The notes under the pieces were generated by a model. It saw only the letters and a list, made by a program, of their open reading frames with translations. It made no database searches and was not told the DNA's origin. Positions 45,474 through 52,962 of a stretch of DNA of 64,000 nt are shown one piece after another. Within the stretch, counting starts at the first letter, position 1; each line of letters opens with the position of its first letter. Source of the DNA: Verrucomicrobiota bacterium (lineage in GTDB: Bacteria; Verrucomicrobiota; Verrucomicrobiia; Palsa-1439). The stretch is taken from positions 1 to 64,000 of the forward strand of contig VHCW01000014.1 in assembly GCA_016871575.1 (NCBI GenBank), in the 5' to 3' direction. The translations under genes and the position numbers were made by a program.

Positions 45474-46139
45474 TTATGGTTGGAGCAAGCGGATGATTTC
45501 GCTGGGGCGTTCGTAGCCGTTGTTGTCGGCGAGTTGTCGCAAGGTGTCCGATTTACTGGCTTTGATCCCTTTGGCTAGCAGGCGGGCGAGAGCAGTGTCG
45601 AGATTTAATCCCTGCTCGCTGCAATACTGGGCAAGCGTCTTCTGGCCAAAACCGCCCTTGCCTTGCGCGGCGGCATGATCCGGGGATGCGTCCGTTCCAC
45701 ACTGTCCGCCGTGAAATCTTTCCCGCCAATCCAACAGCCACGAGAACGGCAGCGTCTCACGGCGCGTGCCCACCCAGATCAGAGCGCCCAGCAACAGCGC
45801 AGCCGGCCACTCCCAACGGATGCCGCGATGTTCCGCGGCGCGGGCTTTCAAGTAGTTCACCATCGGGCGCCAGTTGAACACGGTGTGAATCACGGCAACG
45901 ATGAGAAACAGCGCGCTGAACACCAAGTGAAGATCCTGCCAGGCCGCCTTGCTCAGTCCCCACATCTGCCAGTTGATTTCGCGCGCGATTCGCGTGGACG
46001 GCGCGAGAAACATCGCCACGCCGCTGATTACCATCGCCAGAAACGACACCGCCGCGCACGTCGAGGTCAACGCGCGCCCTGAAAACTGAGGTTTGGTTTG
46101 CGAGTTAATGTGAGTCCGCCTTTCGCGATTGCTTTGCAT
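45474..46139 (-). CDS. DUF4405 membrane protein (paralogue 2)
   Basis: A 221-residue protein, close paralogue of the one at 38760. It has the same three membrane segments (AAVSFLAMVISGVAMFLAPS, HLVFSALFLIVAVIHTVFNW, PAALLLGALIWVG), the same NWQMWGLSKAAWQDLH and LLDWRERFHGGQCG, and the same C-terminal helical unit (GFGQKTLAQYCSEQGLNL ... DTLRQLADNNG). Conserved His residues could ligate heme b. It is the membrane component of the ORP-like operon, and is therefore a candidate electron entry or exit point for the two ferredoxin-ATPases. That link is inference from position. Confidence 0.78.
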   Translation of the reverse strand: MQSNRERRTHINSQTKPQFSGRALTSTCAAVSFLAMVISGVAMFLAPSTRIAREINWQMWGLSKAAWQDLHLVFSALFLIVAVIHTVFNWRPMVNYLKARAAEHRGIRWEWPAALLLGALIWVGTRRETLPFSWLLDWRERFHGGQCGTDASPDHAAAQGKGGFGQKTLAQYCSEQGLNLDTALARLLAKGIKASKSDTLRQLADNNGYERPSEIIRLLQP

Positions 46140-46167
46140 CAGGATAGAGCCGGCTCCCGCCGCGAAG

Positions 46168-46359
46168 TTACAGCTTCAATGGCTCGTGCGATTTGCGGCC
46201 ATGCACGCGCTCGTAGGCCATGCAGAACGGGCAGACGTGAGTTTCAACGGTCTTGACCAGTTGAAAGGCGGCGCCCGCCTGATGTTTGCGCGCCGTCCGG
46301 CAGACCGGGCAATTCTCGCAAACCTTGGCGAGCGTGAGATCGAGTTTGGTTGGCTTCAT
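46168..46359 (-). CDS. Small Cys-pair protein
   Basis: A 63-residue protein starting at MKPTKLDLTLAKVCENC (ATG 46359); the track begins six codons earlier inside the gap. CENCPVC and CPFC form likely metal ligands of a zinc-ribbon or a small iron-sulfur site; a His in ARKHQ and one near the end are extra candidates. No family is recognised. It sits six bases after the NifX-like gene stop, inside the operon, which supports that it is a real gene. Confidence 0.65.
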   Translation of the reverse strand: MKPTKLDLTLAKVCENCPVCRTARKHQAGAAFQLVKTVETHVCPFCMAYERVHGRKSHEPLKL

Positions 46360-46364
46360 GATGT

Positions 46365-46703
46365 TTAATGGTCGCACAGGTTTGCGCCGCTGACCAGCGT
46401 GCCGTTCAGGTGAGCAGCCACGAGATTTTCCGGCGTGTCCACCGGCGCGCCAACAACAACTTGCACGCCGTTCTGCGCAAACAATTGCTGGGCGCGCTGG
46501 CCCATGCCGCCGGCGAGGATGACGTTGGCGCCTTGCTCGTGCAACCAGCGGGGCAACACGCCCGGCTCATGCGGCGGCGGTGTGAGGTATTTTGTGGACT
46601 TGATTTGCTTCGTGGCCGGGTCGGCCTCGACAAGCGCGAATTGTTCGCAGTGCCCGAAATGGGCGCAGAGTTTGCCGTTGGCAACAGGGATGGCGATCAA
46701 CAT
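46365..46703 (-). CDS. NifX/NifB-type metal-cluster-binding protein (ORP-like), copy 2
   Basis: A 112-residue single-domain protein: MLIAIPVANGKLCAHFGHCE has the CxHFGHC signature of the dinitrogenase iron-molybdenum cofactor domain, and NVILAGGMGQRAQQLFAQNG the usual second half. In Desulfovibrio the orange protein (ORP), a member of this family, holds a Mo-Cu sulfide cluster. The end, SGANLCDH, is also typical of the family. No nif genes are present, so nitrogen fixation is not implied. Confidence 0.87.
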   Translation of the reverse strand: MLIAIPVANGKLCAHFGHCEQFALVEADPATKQIKSTKYLTPPPHEPGVLPRWLHEQGANVILAGGMGQRAQQLFAQNGVQVVVGAPVDTPENLVAAHLNGTLVSGANLCDH

Positions 46704-46706
46704 GGG

Positions 46707-47564
46707 TTATTTCTCCTTTTGGTTTTGGTTTTCATCTGCAAATTCAAAAACAACACCCGCACCGGTGGAACGGTAGCGGTTGCCGAATGCGGCGGCCAAT
46801 GCGTCCATCGCGGGTTGGCCGGTGCAATGCCCGGCGGCCACCAAAGCCGGCTTGCGTTCCTGCAAGCGCGCCACCGTCCACGCCAGTTTTGCTGGGCTGG
46901 CGGCGTGCAGGTGCATCCCGCCGATGACCGCCCGCAACGGCGCATTGCCAGTCAGTGTGCCGATATAGTCGAGCGTATTGATGACGCCGGCATGGGCGCA
47001 GCCGAGCAAGACGATGACCCCATTGTCAGTCACCAGATACGACGCCTGGTCGTCCACGAGGTGATCGGGTTGCTGGCCGCTGGGATCGAGAAAGAATGGT
47101 TCCGACTCGGCGACTTCCTCGTGATGATGGCGCGGCACGAAGCCGGTCAGCCACACGCCCGGCGCGATTTCCGTCGGCTGGTTGGTGAAGCGCACACCGC
47201 CCATGTGTTGCGCCACCAACTCGCGCACGGGGCGGGGCATGCTGATTTCTTTGACCGTCCCGCCACTCACGCGATACCGGGCCGCCAACGCCCCGGCGTG
47301 CAAATAGAGCGGAGTCTTGTCAGGTGTCGTCCACGCCTCGGCCAGTCCGCCCGTGTGGTCGTAGTGACCGTGACTCAACATAATCACTTCCGCTTCTTCC
47401 AACCGCACGCCGAGCGCCGTCGCATTGGCGCGTAGCGCCTGTCCCGCGCCGGTGTCGAAAAGCACTTTGTGCCCGCCCGCTTCAATCCAGCAGGCAAACC
47501 CGTGCTCCGTCCGCAGACTCGGACGGCGCGACGTATTGTCCGCGATGATGGTGAGGCGGATCAT
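46707..47564 (-). CDS. MBL-fold metallohydrolase
   Basis: A 285-residue protein with the zinc motif MLSHGHYDHTGGLAEAW and later metal ligands in LLGCAHAGVINTLDYIG and GGMHLHAASPAKL. It matches the group annotated as related to dihydropterin-linked beta-RFAP synthase-like hydrolases (COG1237 type), frequent beside NifX/MinD genes in anaerobes. ATG 47564 overlaps the NifU-like stop (ATGA); the track ORF starts 58 codons upstream in shadow. Substrate unknown. Confidence 0.87.
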   Translation of the reverse strand: MIRLTIIADNTSRRPSLRTEHGFACWIEAGGHKVLFDTGAGQALRANATALGVRLEEAEVIMLSHGHYDHTGGLAEAWTTPDKTPLYLHAGALAARYRVSGGTVKEISMPRPVRELVAQHMGGVRFTNQPTEIAPGVWLTGFVPRHHHEEVAESEPFFLDPSGQQPDHLVDDQASYLVTDNGVIVLLGCAHAGVINTLDYIGTLTGNAPLRAVIGGMHLHAASPAKLAWTVARLQERKPALVAAGHCTGQPAMDALAAAFGNRYRSTGAGVVFEFADENQNQKEK

Positions 47565-47935
47565 GACGGGATTAACGAGGTGGCGAGCGCGGCTTTCAAC
47601 GTGTTGGCGGCAAGCAACCCGCAATGCCGCGACTGTTCCGGGACATCGCCGGCGGCGGCAAGCACGGCGGCCTGCGAAATCGCGCGCGCAGCATCCAGCG
47701 TTTTCCCCTCGGCCAACGTCGCCGCGGCGCTGCCGCAACGCATCGAGTTGTCACAGCCGTCCGTGGTGAATGTCGCCCGTTTGACGCGACCTTCTTCGAC
47801 CAACACCCAGAATTCCATTGTGTCGCCGCAGGGGCCGGTGATGCGCGCATCGCCATTGGCGCCGCGCAACGGCCCGAAGTTGGCCGGCACGATCCGTACT
47901 GGTTTCAGACTAGTGATTTCCATAGGTGTTCCCAT
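47561..47935 (-). CDS. NifU-like Fe-S scaffold protein
   Basis: A 124-residue protein of the NifU N-terminal/IscU fold. Candidate cluster ligands are in ITGPCGDTMEFWVLV, FTTDGCDNSMRCGSAAATLA and EQSRHCGLLAANTLKAAL. The order Cys-Cys-Cys matches scaffolds. It starts inside the upstream ATPase gene (overlap 31 bases from ATG 47935, or 19 from ATG 47923, MEITSLKPV). It probably supplies or relays clusters to the ferredoxin-ATPases and NifX-like proteins. Confidence 0.82.
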   Translation of the reverse strand: MGTPMEITSLKPVRIVPANFGPLRGANGDARITGPCGDTMEFWVLVEEGRVKRATFTTDGCDNSMRCGSAAATLAEGKTLDAARAISQAAVLAAAGDVPEQSRHCGLLAANTLKAALATSLIPS

Positions 47936-48789
47936 AGTTGTTGAATGTGTTGCGCCGCCGGGCCCTTGCTGAACTCGACCACTGGCTGACCGTTGACCTG
48001 CGCGTCAGTGACCGCCCGGTCATAGGGAATCCGGCCCACGACGGTCGCGCCGGCCGCGGCGGCTTGTTGTTCGATCCGCTCGGTCATCGCCGGGTTGATA
48101 TCCCATTTGTTCACGCACACAAACGCCGGCACGCCAAAACGCCGGGCCAGTTTGAACACGCGCGCCAAATCATGTTCGCCTGACACGGTCGGTTCGGTCA
48201 CGGCCAACACCGCACTGGCACCAGTCACGGAGGCGATCACAGGACAACCAATCCCCGGCGGACCGTCCACGACGATCAAGTTTCGCGCCTTTCGTTCCGC
48301 GATCCGGCGGGCTTCCGTGCGGACTTGCGTGACGAGTTTGCCGGAGTTTTCTCCGGCGGGCCGCAACCGGGCATGCACCAGCGGCCCAAACCGGGTCTGT
48401 GACACAAACCATTCGCCGCACATGCGCTCCGGGAAATCTATCGCCTCGGCCGGACACAACTCGACACACACGCCACAACCTTCGCAAGCCGACGGGTCAA
48501 TCGTGAATGTCGCCTCACCGTCTTCCTTGCCGTCCATCCGGACCGCATCGAACCGGCAATGCGCCAGACACGCGCCGCACCGGAGGCAATCGGCCTGACG
48601 AATGACCGCCTCGTGGCCGCTGCGAAACTTGTGTCGGACCTGGATTTCAGGATGCAACACCAGATGCAAATCGGCGGCATCCACGTCCGCGTCGGCAAAC
48701 ACGGCGTTCCGCGCCAACGCGGCGAAGGAAGCCGCCACGCTGGTCTTGCCCGTGCCACCCTTGCCGCTGAGGATGACAAGTTCTTTCAC
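47905..48789 (-). CDS. MinD-type ATPase with inserted 2x[4Fe-4S] ferredoxin domain (A)
   Basis: A 294-residue protein starting at GTG 48789, whose codon overlaps the upstream stop (GTGA). The deviant Walker A is SGKGGTGKTSVAAS, with DADVDAADLHL after it. Between the Walker A and the rest of the fold lies a ferredoxin insert with two full motifs, CLRCGACLAHC and CEGCGVCVELCP. VVDGPPGIGCPVIASVTG is the switch/Walker B region. Pairs of such proteins accompany the orange-protein complex. Expected role: ATP-driven assembly or transfer of a metal cluster, or positioning in the cell. Confidence 0.92.
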   Translation of the reverse strand: MKELVILSGKGGTGKTSVAASFAALARNAVFADADVDAADLHLVLHPEIQVRHKFRSGHEAVIRQADCLRCGACLAHCRFDAVRMDGKEDGEATFTIDPSACEGCGVCVELCPAEAIDFPERMCGEWFVSQTRFGPLVHARLRPAGENSGKLVTQVRTEARRIAERKARNLIVVDGPPGIGCPVIASVTGASAVLAVTEPTVSGEHDLARVFKLARRFGVPAFVCVNKWDINPAMTERIEQQAAAAGATVVGRIPYDRAVTDAQVNGQPVVEFSKGPAAQHIQQLWEHLWKSLV

Positions 48790-49613
48790 CCCGTCACCTC
48801 GGCCAACAACTGCCGGAATTTCTCCTGCAATTCCGGTGCTGCTGCCAACACTGGTTCGCCCCGCGAATACGCCTCGGCGATTCGCCGGCCTTCCGGAATT
48901 TGGAGGCGCACGGGAATGTTTTCGGCGCGGCAATAATCCAGCACACGGTTGTCGCCGATGTCGGCGCGGTTGATGACGACACTGAACGACCGTTTCAACT
49001 CGCGCACGGTGTCCACTGCCAGCTTCAAGTCGTGCAAGCCGAACGGCGTCGGCTCGGTCACCAGCAACACGTGGTCGGCATCCCGCACGGAGGCAACCAT
49101 CGCACAGGCGGTGCCGGGCGGGCAATCGAGAATGGTCAGGCCGTCACCGTTAGCGTGGCGTTTCACGGCGCGAATGATGGCGGGCGCAAGCGGCTGGCCG
49201 ACATTGAGGCTGCCGGTCACGAACTCGACGCCGTTGCTTGTTCCCTGCTCGACAAACCCGATTTCGCATTCGACTTCGCGGATCGCATGGGTTGGACACA
49301 CTTTTACGCAGCCACCGCAACTGTGACAAAGCTCCGGGAACACCACCGCCTTGCCTTTGAGCACCGCGATGGCGTTGAACTGGCAAAGCTGCCGGCATTT
49401 GCCGCAGCCATCGCACTTCGCGGCGTCCACCACCGGCACGGGCAACATCACCGGCTCGCGGTGGCGGATTTCTGGTTTGAGGAACAAATGGCAATTCGGT
49501 TCTTCAACGTCACAATCGAGCAGCCGCACCGGGCCGTCGGCGGATAGCGCGAGACACAATGCGACCGTCGTCTTGCCGGTGCCGCCTTTGCCGCTGGCGA
49601 TGGCGAGTTTCAT
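48786..49613 (-). CDS. MinD-type ATPase with inserted 2x[4Fe-4S] ferredoxin domain (B)
   Basis: A 275-residue paralogue of the preceding protein: MKLAIASGKGGTGKTTVALC, CDVEEPNCHLFLKP, then CDGCGKCRQLCQFNAIAV and CHSCGGCVKVCPTHAI, then ILDCPPGTACAMVASVRDAD. The two are probably a heterodimer, as in other genomes where they occur side by side. The start immediately follows the TrmO stop. No membrane-targeting helix of the MinD type is obvious at the C-terminus. Confidence 0.92.
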   Translation of the reverse strand: MKLAIASGKGGTGKTTVALCLALSADGPVRLLDCDVEEPNCHLFLKPEIRHREPVMLPVPVVDAAKCDGCGKCRQLCQFNAIAVLKGKAVVFPELCHSCGGCVKVCPTHAIREVECEIGFVEQGTSNGVEFVTGSLNVGQPLAPAIIRAVKRHANGDGLTILDCPPGTACAMVASVRDADHVLLVTEPTPFGLHDLKLAVDTVRELKRSFSVVINRADIGDNRVLDYCRAENIPVRLQIPEGRRIAEAYSRGEPVLAAAPELQEKFRQLLAEVTG

Positions 49614-50096
49614 TTACCCGCGTCGCGCTCCTCGGTGCCGAGCGGTTGTTTCATCCACGTCATCCTGCCAGCCGTTGCGAGTCGGTTGGATGCAGTCAAA
49701 CCGGGCGCAATACGGTTTGATATCGAGCAACGGTGTTCCGTCGAGGATGTCGAGGCCGTCCACATAAAGGACGCTGCCTTCGCGGCGCTCCAGTTTCACG
49801 ATGCTCAAGCCGATCGGATTCGGCCGGGCTGGCGCGCGTGTGGCAAAGACACCGTGTTCTGCGTCCTGCAAATATGGTTTCACTGACAACTTCGCTGCTG
49901 GGGCTTGGTGGAGATGATAAATCAGGTAGATGTGTGAGAACCCCTCCAGATCGCGCAATCCATCGGCGAACTCTGGAAGAATTTCCACACGACCCCGGCA
50001 ACCGGCCGCGTACACAGGCTGAATCGGCGCACTCTCTGACTGAGTGTGCTTGCTCCGAATCACGCCGATGGGCCGGTAGGAAACGTTCACGCCCAA
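49614..50096 (-). CDS. TrmO/TsaA-like methyltransferase
   Basis: A 160-residue single-domain protein. PIGVIRSKH, DLEGFSHIYLIYHLHQ and FATRAPARPNPIGLSIVKLE are the family signatures; E. coli TrmO (YaeB) methylates N6-threonylcarbamoyladenosine in tRNA. The C-terminal DIKPYC(AR)FDCIQPTRNGW is also conserved. Members lying in NifX/MinD clusters may have another, metal-related role. It overlaps the second NifX-like gene by ten bases, so it belongs to this operon. Confidence 0.85.
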   Translation of the reverse strand: MGVNVSYRPIGVIRSKHTQSESAPIQPVYAAGCRGRVEILPEFADGLRDLEGFSHIYLIYHLHQAPAAKLSVKPYLQDAEHGVFATRAPARPNPIGLSIVKLERREGSVLYVDGLDILDGTPLLDIKPYCARFDCIQPTRNGWQDDVDETTARHRGARRG

Positions 50097-50449
50097 TGTC
50101 CTTCCACGTCAGCGCTCGTTGACGGCTGAAGTTCGCCTTTTTGGAGGCGTTCAACGGCTTCGTAGACCTTGCCGGTTGCGCCGGTCACGACTTGAATGCC
50201 GGCCGCCTGCAATGCGCGAAACGCCTTCGGACCGCAGTGGCCGGTGATGACCAATTCCGCGCCAAGCTGCGAGACGGTTTCCGCCGCCTGAATACCGGCA
50301 CCCTGCGCGGCATTCAGATTTTGCGTGTTGTCATGGACGGTGAACCCGCCGGTAGCGGTGTCCACAACGATGAATCGGGCCGCGCGCCCGAACCGGGGAT
50401 CCAGCGGTGCGTCCAACGACGCGCCGCTGGCGGTGATGGCGATTTTCAC
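50087..50449 (-). CDS. NifX/NifB-type metal-cluster-binding protein (ORP-like), copy 1
   Basis: A 120-residue protein: MKIAITASGASLDAPLDPRFGRAARFIVVD is the start of NifX-like/ORP proteins of the subgroup without the HFGHC Cys, and ELVITGHCGPKAFRALQAAG the second half. The RFGRA form differs from copy 2, so the two copies have distinct cluster sites. It overlaps DUF5320 (ATGA) upstream and TrmO downstream. Confidence 0.88.
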   Translation of the reverse strand: MKIAITASGASLDAPLDPRFGRAARFIVVDTATGGFTVHDNTQNLNAAQGAGIQAAETVSQLGAELVITGHCGPKAFRALQAAGIQVVTGATGKVYEAVERLQKGELQPSTSADVEGHWA

Positions 50450-50736
50450 TTTTTCTCCAGTTCCAGTTCGCTCAACCGTTGGCGAATTTCATCGAGTTGG
50501 GACTGCAGCACCTCAGCCTGTTTTTCCAGCCATTGCTTCTGCGTAGCTGCCGGTGGGAGTGCGCCCCAACCGCCGCGCATCCAACCGGGCAAGCCGGTGG
50601 CATGATACCGATGCCGCCAGCCGCGACCGCCGCGACCGAAACCGCCGCCCGGTCCACCAAACCCCGCACAGTAACCGCGCGCCCGGCCTGTCATCGGTCC
50701 GGCACCCATTGATCCAGTTCCATCTCCTCTTGGCAT
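50446..50736 (-). CDS. DUF5320 protein
   Basis: A 96-residue protein. MPRGDGTGSMGAGPMTGRAR followed by GYCAGFGGPGG and a Gly/Arg-rich stretch is the DUF5320 signature, always found beside NifX-like and DUF134 genes. The C-terminal half (KQWLEKQAEVLQSQLDEIRQ) is a coiled coil, suggesting oligomerisation. Function undetermined; it probably holds the complex together. Confidence 0.87.
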   Translation of the reverse strand: MPRGDGTGSMGAGPMTGRARGYCAGFGGPGGGFGRGGRGWRHRYHATGLPGWMRGGWGALPPAATQKQWLEKQAEVLQSQLDEIRQRLSELELEKK

Positions 50737-50764
50737 GATGTGATTCCTTTCGTTGGTTGATTGT

Positions 50765-51289
50765 TTACGCTCTTATCATCCGCGCCCCGCACTTGGGGCA
50801 AAGCTTCTGGTTGCACGGCTCACCGGGCACGTGGGGAGCGCGTTCACCGCATTGCGGGCACACACACTCCACGGGTGCACCACCGCGCCCGCCCGGTCCG
50901 CCTTGGCCGCGACGTTGACCGCATCCGCACGGGCCACGCCCCATGCCGCGTCCGCCGCCGGTTTGATTTCCTTGTCCTGCTGCCATATTGGATTCTCCTT
51001 TCATGACGACCGGACCACCCTCGATGCGCAGCGCTTTGCCGTGCAGAAGGGCGTCGGCCACTTTTTTGCGAGCGGCCTCAACGATGCGCGCAAATGTCGC
51101 CCGCGAGATTTTCATTTGTTCCGCTGCTTGTTCCTGGTACTGGCCGTTGAAATCGGCGAGCCGCAGAGCCTCAAGTTCGTCGAGCGACAACACGACTTCC
51201 TCCAGCGTGCGCAACGGCACACCGGCTGGCTTGAAATAAGTGACGTCGGGAGCAAACCCGACACGGCGTTGACACCAAGGACGTGGCAT
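50765..51289 (-). CDS. DUF134 regulator with C-terminal zinc ribbon
   Basis: A 174-residue protein, first of the main ORP-like set. MPRPWCQRRVGFAPDVTYFK is the DUF134 start, and LSLDELEALRLADFNGQYQE with AAEQMKISRATFARIVEAAR is a sigma-region-4-like helix-turn-helix. A Gly-rich linker follows, then a zinc ribbon (ECVCPQCGERAPHVPGEPCN, CPKCGARMI). The in-frame ATG at 51304 used by the track lies inside the operator palindrome, so ATG 51289 is preferred. It very likely regulates this operon through that palindrome. Confidence 0.85.
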   Translation of the reverse strand: MPRPWCQRRVGFAPDVTYFKPAGVPLRTLEEVVLSLDELEALRLADFNGQYQEQAAEQMKISRATFARIVEAARKKVADALLHGKALRIEGGPVVMKGESNMAAGQGNQTGGGRGMGRGPCGCGQRRGQGGPGGRGGAPVECVCPQCGERAPHVPGEPCNQKLCPKCGARMIRA

Positions 51290-51297
51290 GATGGTTG

Positions 51298-51328
51298 TGA
51301 GCATATGCTCATAACGCTAAAGCGTCAA
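51298..51328 (-). promoter_or_regulatory. Promoter and operator of the ORP-like operon
   Basis: On the reverse strand TTGACG (51328-51323) and TATGCT (51305-51300) are separated by 17 bases. The -10 box lies within the perfect 14-base palindrome TGAGCATATGCTCA (51298-51311), which extends with outer TT/AA pairs. A second palindrome, ACGCTaaAGCGT (51314-51325), fills the spacer and touches the -35. Binding of a dimer here would block transcription. Confidence 0.72.
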
Positions 51329-51337
51329 GGTGTAATT

Positions 51338-51577
51338 TTAGCGGTGCAACTGGGTGAATCGCTCGCGTAATGTGTCGTGTAGTTTCCGCCGGAACTTGAC
51401 CGGCAACGCGCACGGCTGGCCGTCCTTGTAGAGCGTGATGGTCTGGCGGATGTTGTCCACGACCACCTGGCATGGGTTGCAGCCGGCGAGATGTTTCTCA
51501 AACGCCTCGCAGACGCCCGGATCAACCGTGCCGTCCACGTATTCGTTCAACATCTGCAAAAGCTCTTCACACTTCAT
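51338..51577 (-). CDS. Putative anti-sigma-factor-type zinc-finger protein (zf-HC2)
   Basis: A 79-residue soluble protein: MKCEELLQMLNEYVDGTVDP, then CEAFEKHLAGCNPCQVVVDN, the H-x3-C-x2-C zinc motif of zf-HC2/ZAS anti-sigma domains. There is no transmembrane segment and no sigma-factor gene next to it. The track adds 17 codons before ATG 51577. It lies 48 bases upstream of the DUF134 start, before that gene's promoter. It may bind the sigma-region-4-like DUF134 domain, which is speculation. Confidence 0.75.
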   Translation of the reverse strand: MKCEELLQMLNEYVDGTVDPGVCEAFEKHLAGCNPCQVVVDNIRQTITLYKDGQPCALPVKFRRKLHDTLRERFTQLHR

Positions 51578-51778
51578 GGCTGTCTGGATTGAGCCGCCAG
51601 GTTCCGAAAGGTTACAACGGATCTGCAATTATTTTCGCTTGCCATGAAGGACATTGCGGCAAGGAAAGGTGTCGAGCGCGGTTTTGCTCAACCTGCCTTG
51701 GCAGGTCAATGCGCCACGCACGCCGGGCGGATGTTTGACAATCGCCGCCAGTCTCGTGGCGCCGCAGCAGAAAACGCC

Positions 51779-52777
51779 TCATCGCGCGCCGAGAACGGTG
51801 TATTCGTCGAGGAGATTGCGGAAGATGCGGTACCCGGCCATCGAGACGCCGGGCGGCGTTTGATGGTCAACGCTCGGAATGAAACCTCCCCGTTTCATCA
51901 GCGGCAGGATGCGCTCGAACTCGGCGCGCATTGCCGCTTCGCCTTTGTTCATCGTCATCTTGTCGAAATGGCCGACCATGCAGAGGTCGGGATATTGCTC
52001 GCGCAGTTTCAATCCGTCCACGCCGGCTTGGCGTTCGAGCGGGAGGACGCCGCGGATGCCGGCGTTGCGCAGCCACGGCACCATCAACGTCACGTCGCCG
52101 TCGGTGTCAACGATGGGAATGATGTCGAGTTCCTCGGCCAGCGGGATGAGTTGGCGGTAGTACGGCGCGAGAAAATCGTTGAACGCCTGCTCGGAGATCA
52201 TCGGGCCGAGGTTGTAACTCACGTCCTCGGCAAACGTCATGAACGTCGGCACGCAGACCTTGGCGATCTGTTCCATCAGCCGGCGGTTGAAATCGCAGAG
52301 GTCCTGGTTGATTGCGTGGACGAGTTCGGGCTGGTCGTACAAGGCGAGGCTGAGCCGCTCGATGTTCATCAGCGTCCGCGGGAACCAGAAAAAACCTTCC
52401 AGCGTGATCCAGACCACCGCGTCGCCGCGACGTTGCCGCTCCGCCCACGCGCGCATCGTCTCGATGGCGGGCGAGTGGTCCGGGAAAATGTGCGGGCGAA
52501 TCCGGCGATAGTCGTCCATGGTGGCGACGACGCCCTCGACGTGGTGTTGCGTCGCCTCGATGGTCGCCTCGGTGGTGCTGAACCAGAATTGCTGGTACGG
52601 GTCGAGGCCGAAATACTGCGCAATGTCGAAGACCTGGCTGAACTTCAACTTGCGCGGCAGTCCTTCACCGTGCCAGCGCGCGATGGTTTCGTCCCACCAC
52701 ATCGCCCATTCCCAGCGCGGCAGCCGGTCCACCGGCTGGAAGTTCATGACGGCGCGGAAACGTTCGACGTGGTTCAT
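51779..52777 (-). CDS. Uroporphyrinogen decarboxylase-like (URO-D superfamily) protein
   Basis: A 332-residue TIM-barrel protein starting MNHVERFRAVMNFQPVDRLP, the usual opening of the non-HemE URO-D branch. FMTFAEDVSYNLGPMISEQA, IIPIVDTDGDVTLMVPWLRN and GFIPSVDHQTPPGVSMAGY follow the MtaA/MtbA-like pattern. It lacks the Arg/Asp set of true HemE at the N-terminus, so methyl transfer involving corrinoids or another unknown reaction is more likely than heme synthesis. The gene diverges from the Mur-ligase gene. Confidence 0.82.
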   Translation of the reverse strand: MNHVERFRAVMNFQPVDRLPRWEWAMWWDETIARWHGEGLPRKLKFSQVFDIAQYFGLDPYQQFWFSTTEATIEATQHHVEGVVATMDDYRRIRPHIFPDHSPAIETMRAWAERQRRGDAVVWITLEGFFWFPRTLMNIERLSLALYDQPELVHAINQDLCDFNRRLMEQIAKVCVPTFMTFAEDVSYNLGPMISEQAFNDFLAPYYRQLIPLAEELDIIPIVDTDGDVTLMVPWLRNAGIRGVLPLERQAGVDGLKLREQYPDLCMVGHFDKMTMNKGEAAMRAEFERILPLMKRGGFIPSVDHQTPPGVSMAGYRIFRNLLDEYTVLGAR

Positions 52778-52917
52778 GTGGTATCCTTTCCGTGCGTGGT
52801 GCAAACACAGGTCGAGACCATGACTGCCACAGAATAGCCGTTTCCCCTCTTTCCAACCAGAACAATCTCGCGTGAAACCATGAAACGATCAGTTCCCAAG
52901 TTTGCACGCCAAGAAAC

Positions 52918-52945
52918 TTGACTTGTGGAGTCGGCCTTCTACTCT
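52918..52945 (+). promoter_or_regulatory. Promoter of the Mur-ligase gene
   Basis: TTGACT and TACTCT with a 16-base spacer, 17 bases before ATG 52963. It lies in the 185-base divergent gap; no equally good promoter is visible for the opposite URO-D gene. Confidence 0.5.
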
Positions 52946-52962
52946 GGCGCGCAAAGTGCCGC

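Noticed and set aside
46365-50449. Nitrogen-fixation cluster
   Set aside because: NifX- and NifU-like domains are present, but no nifH, nifD, nifK, nifE, nifN or nifB; the neighbours fit an ORP-type system.
51660-51720. Possible terminator ACCTGCCTTGGCAGGT
   Set aside because: The stem is short and there is no T-run in either direction, so a terminator call is not supported.
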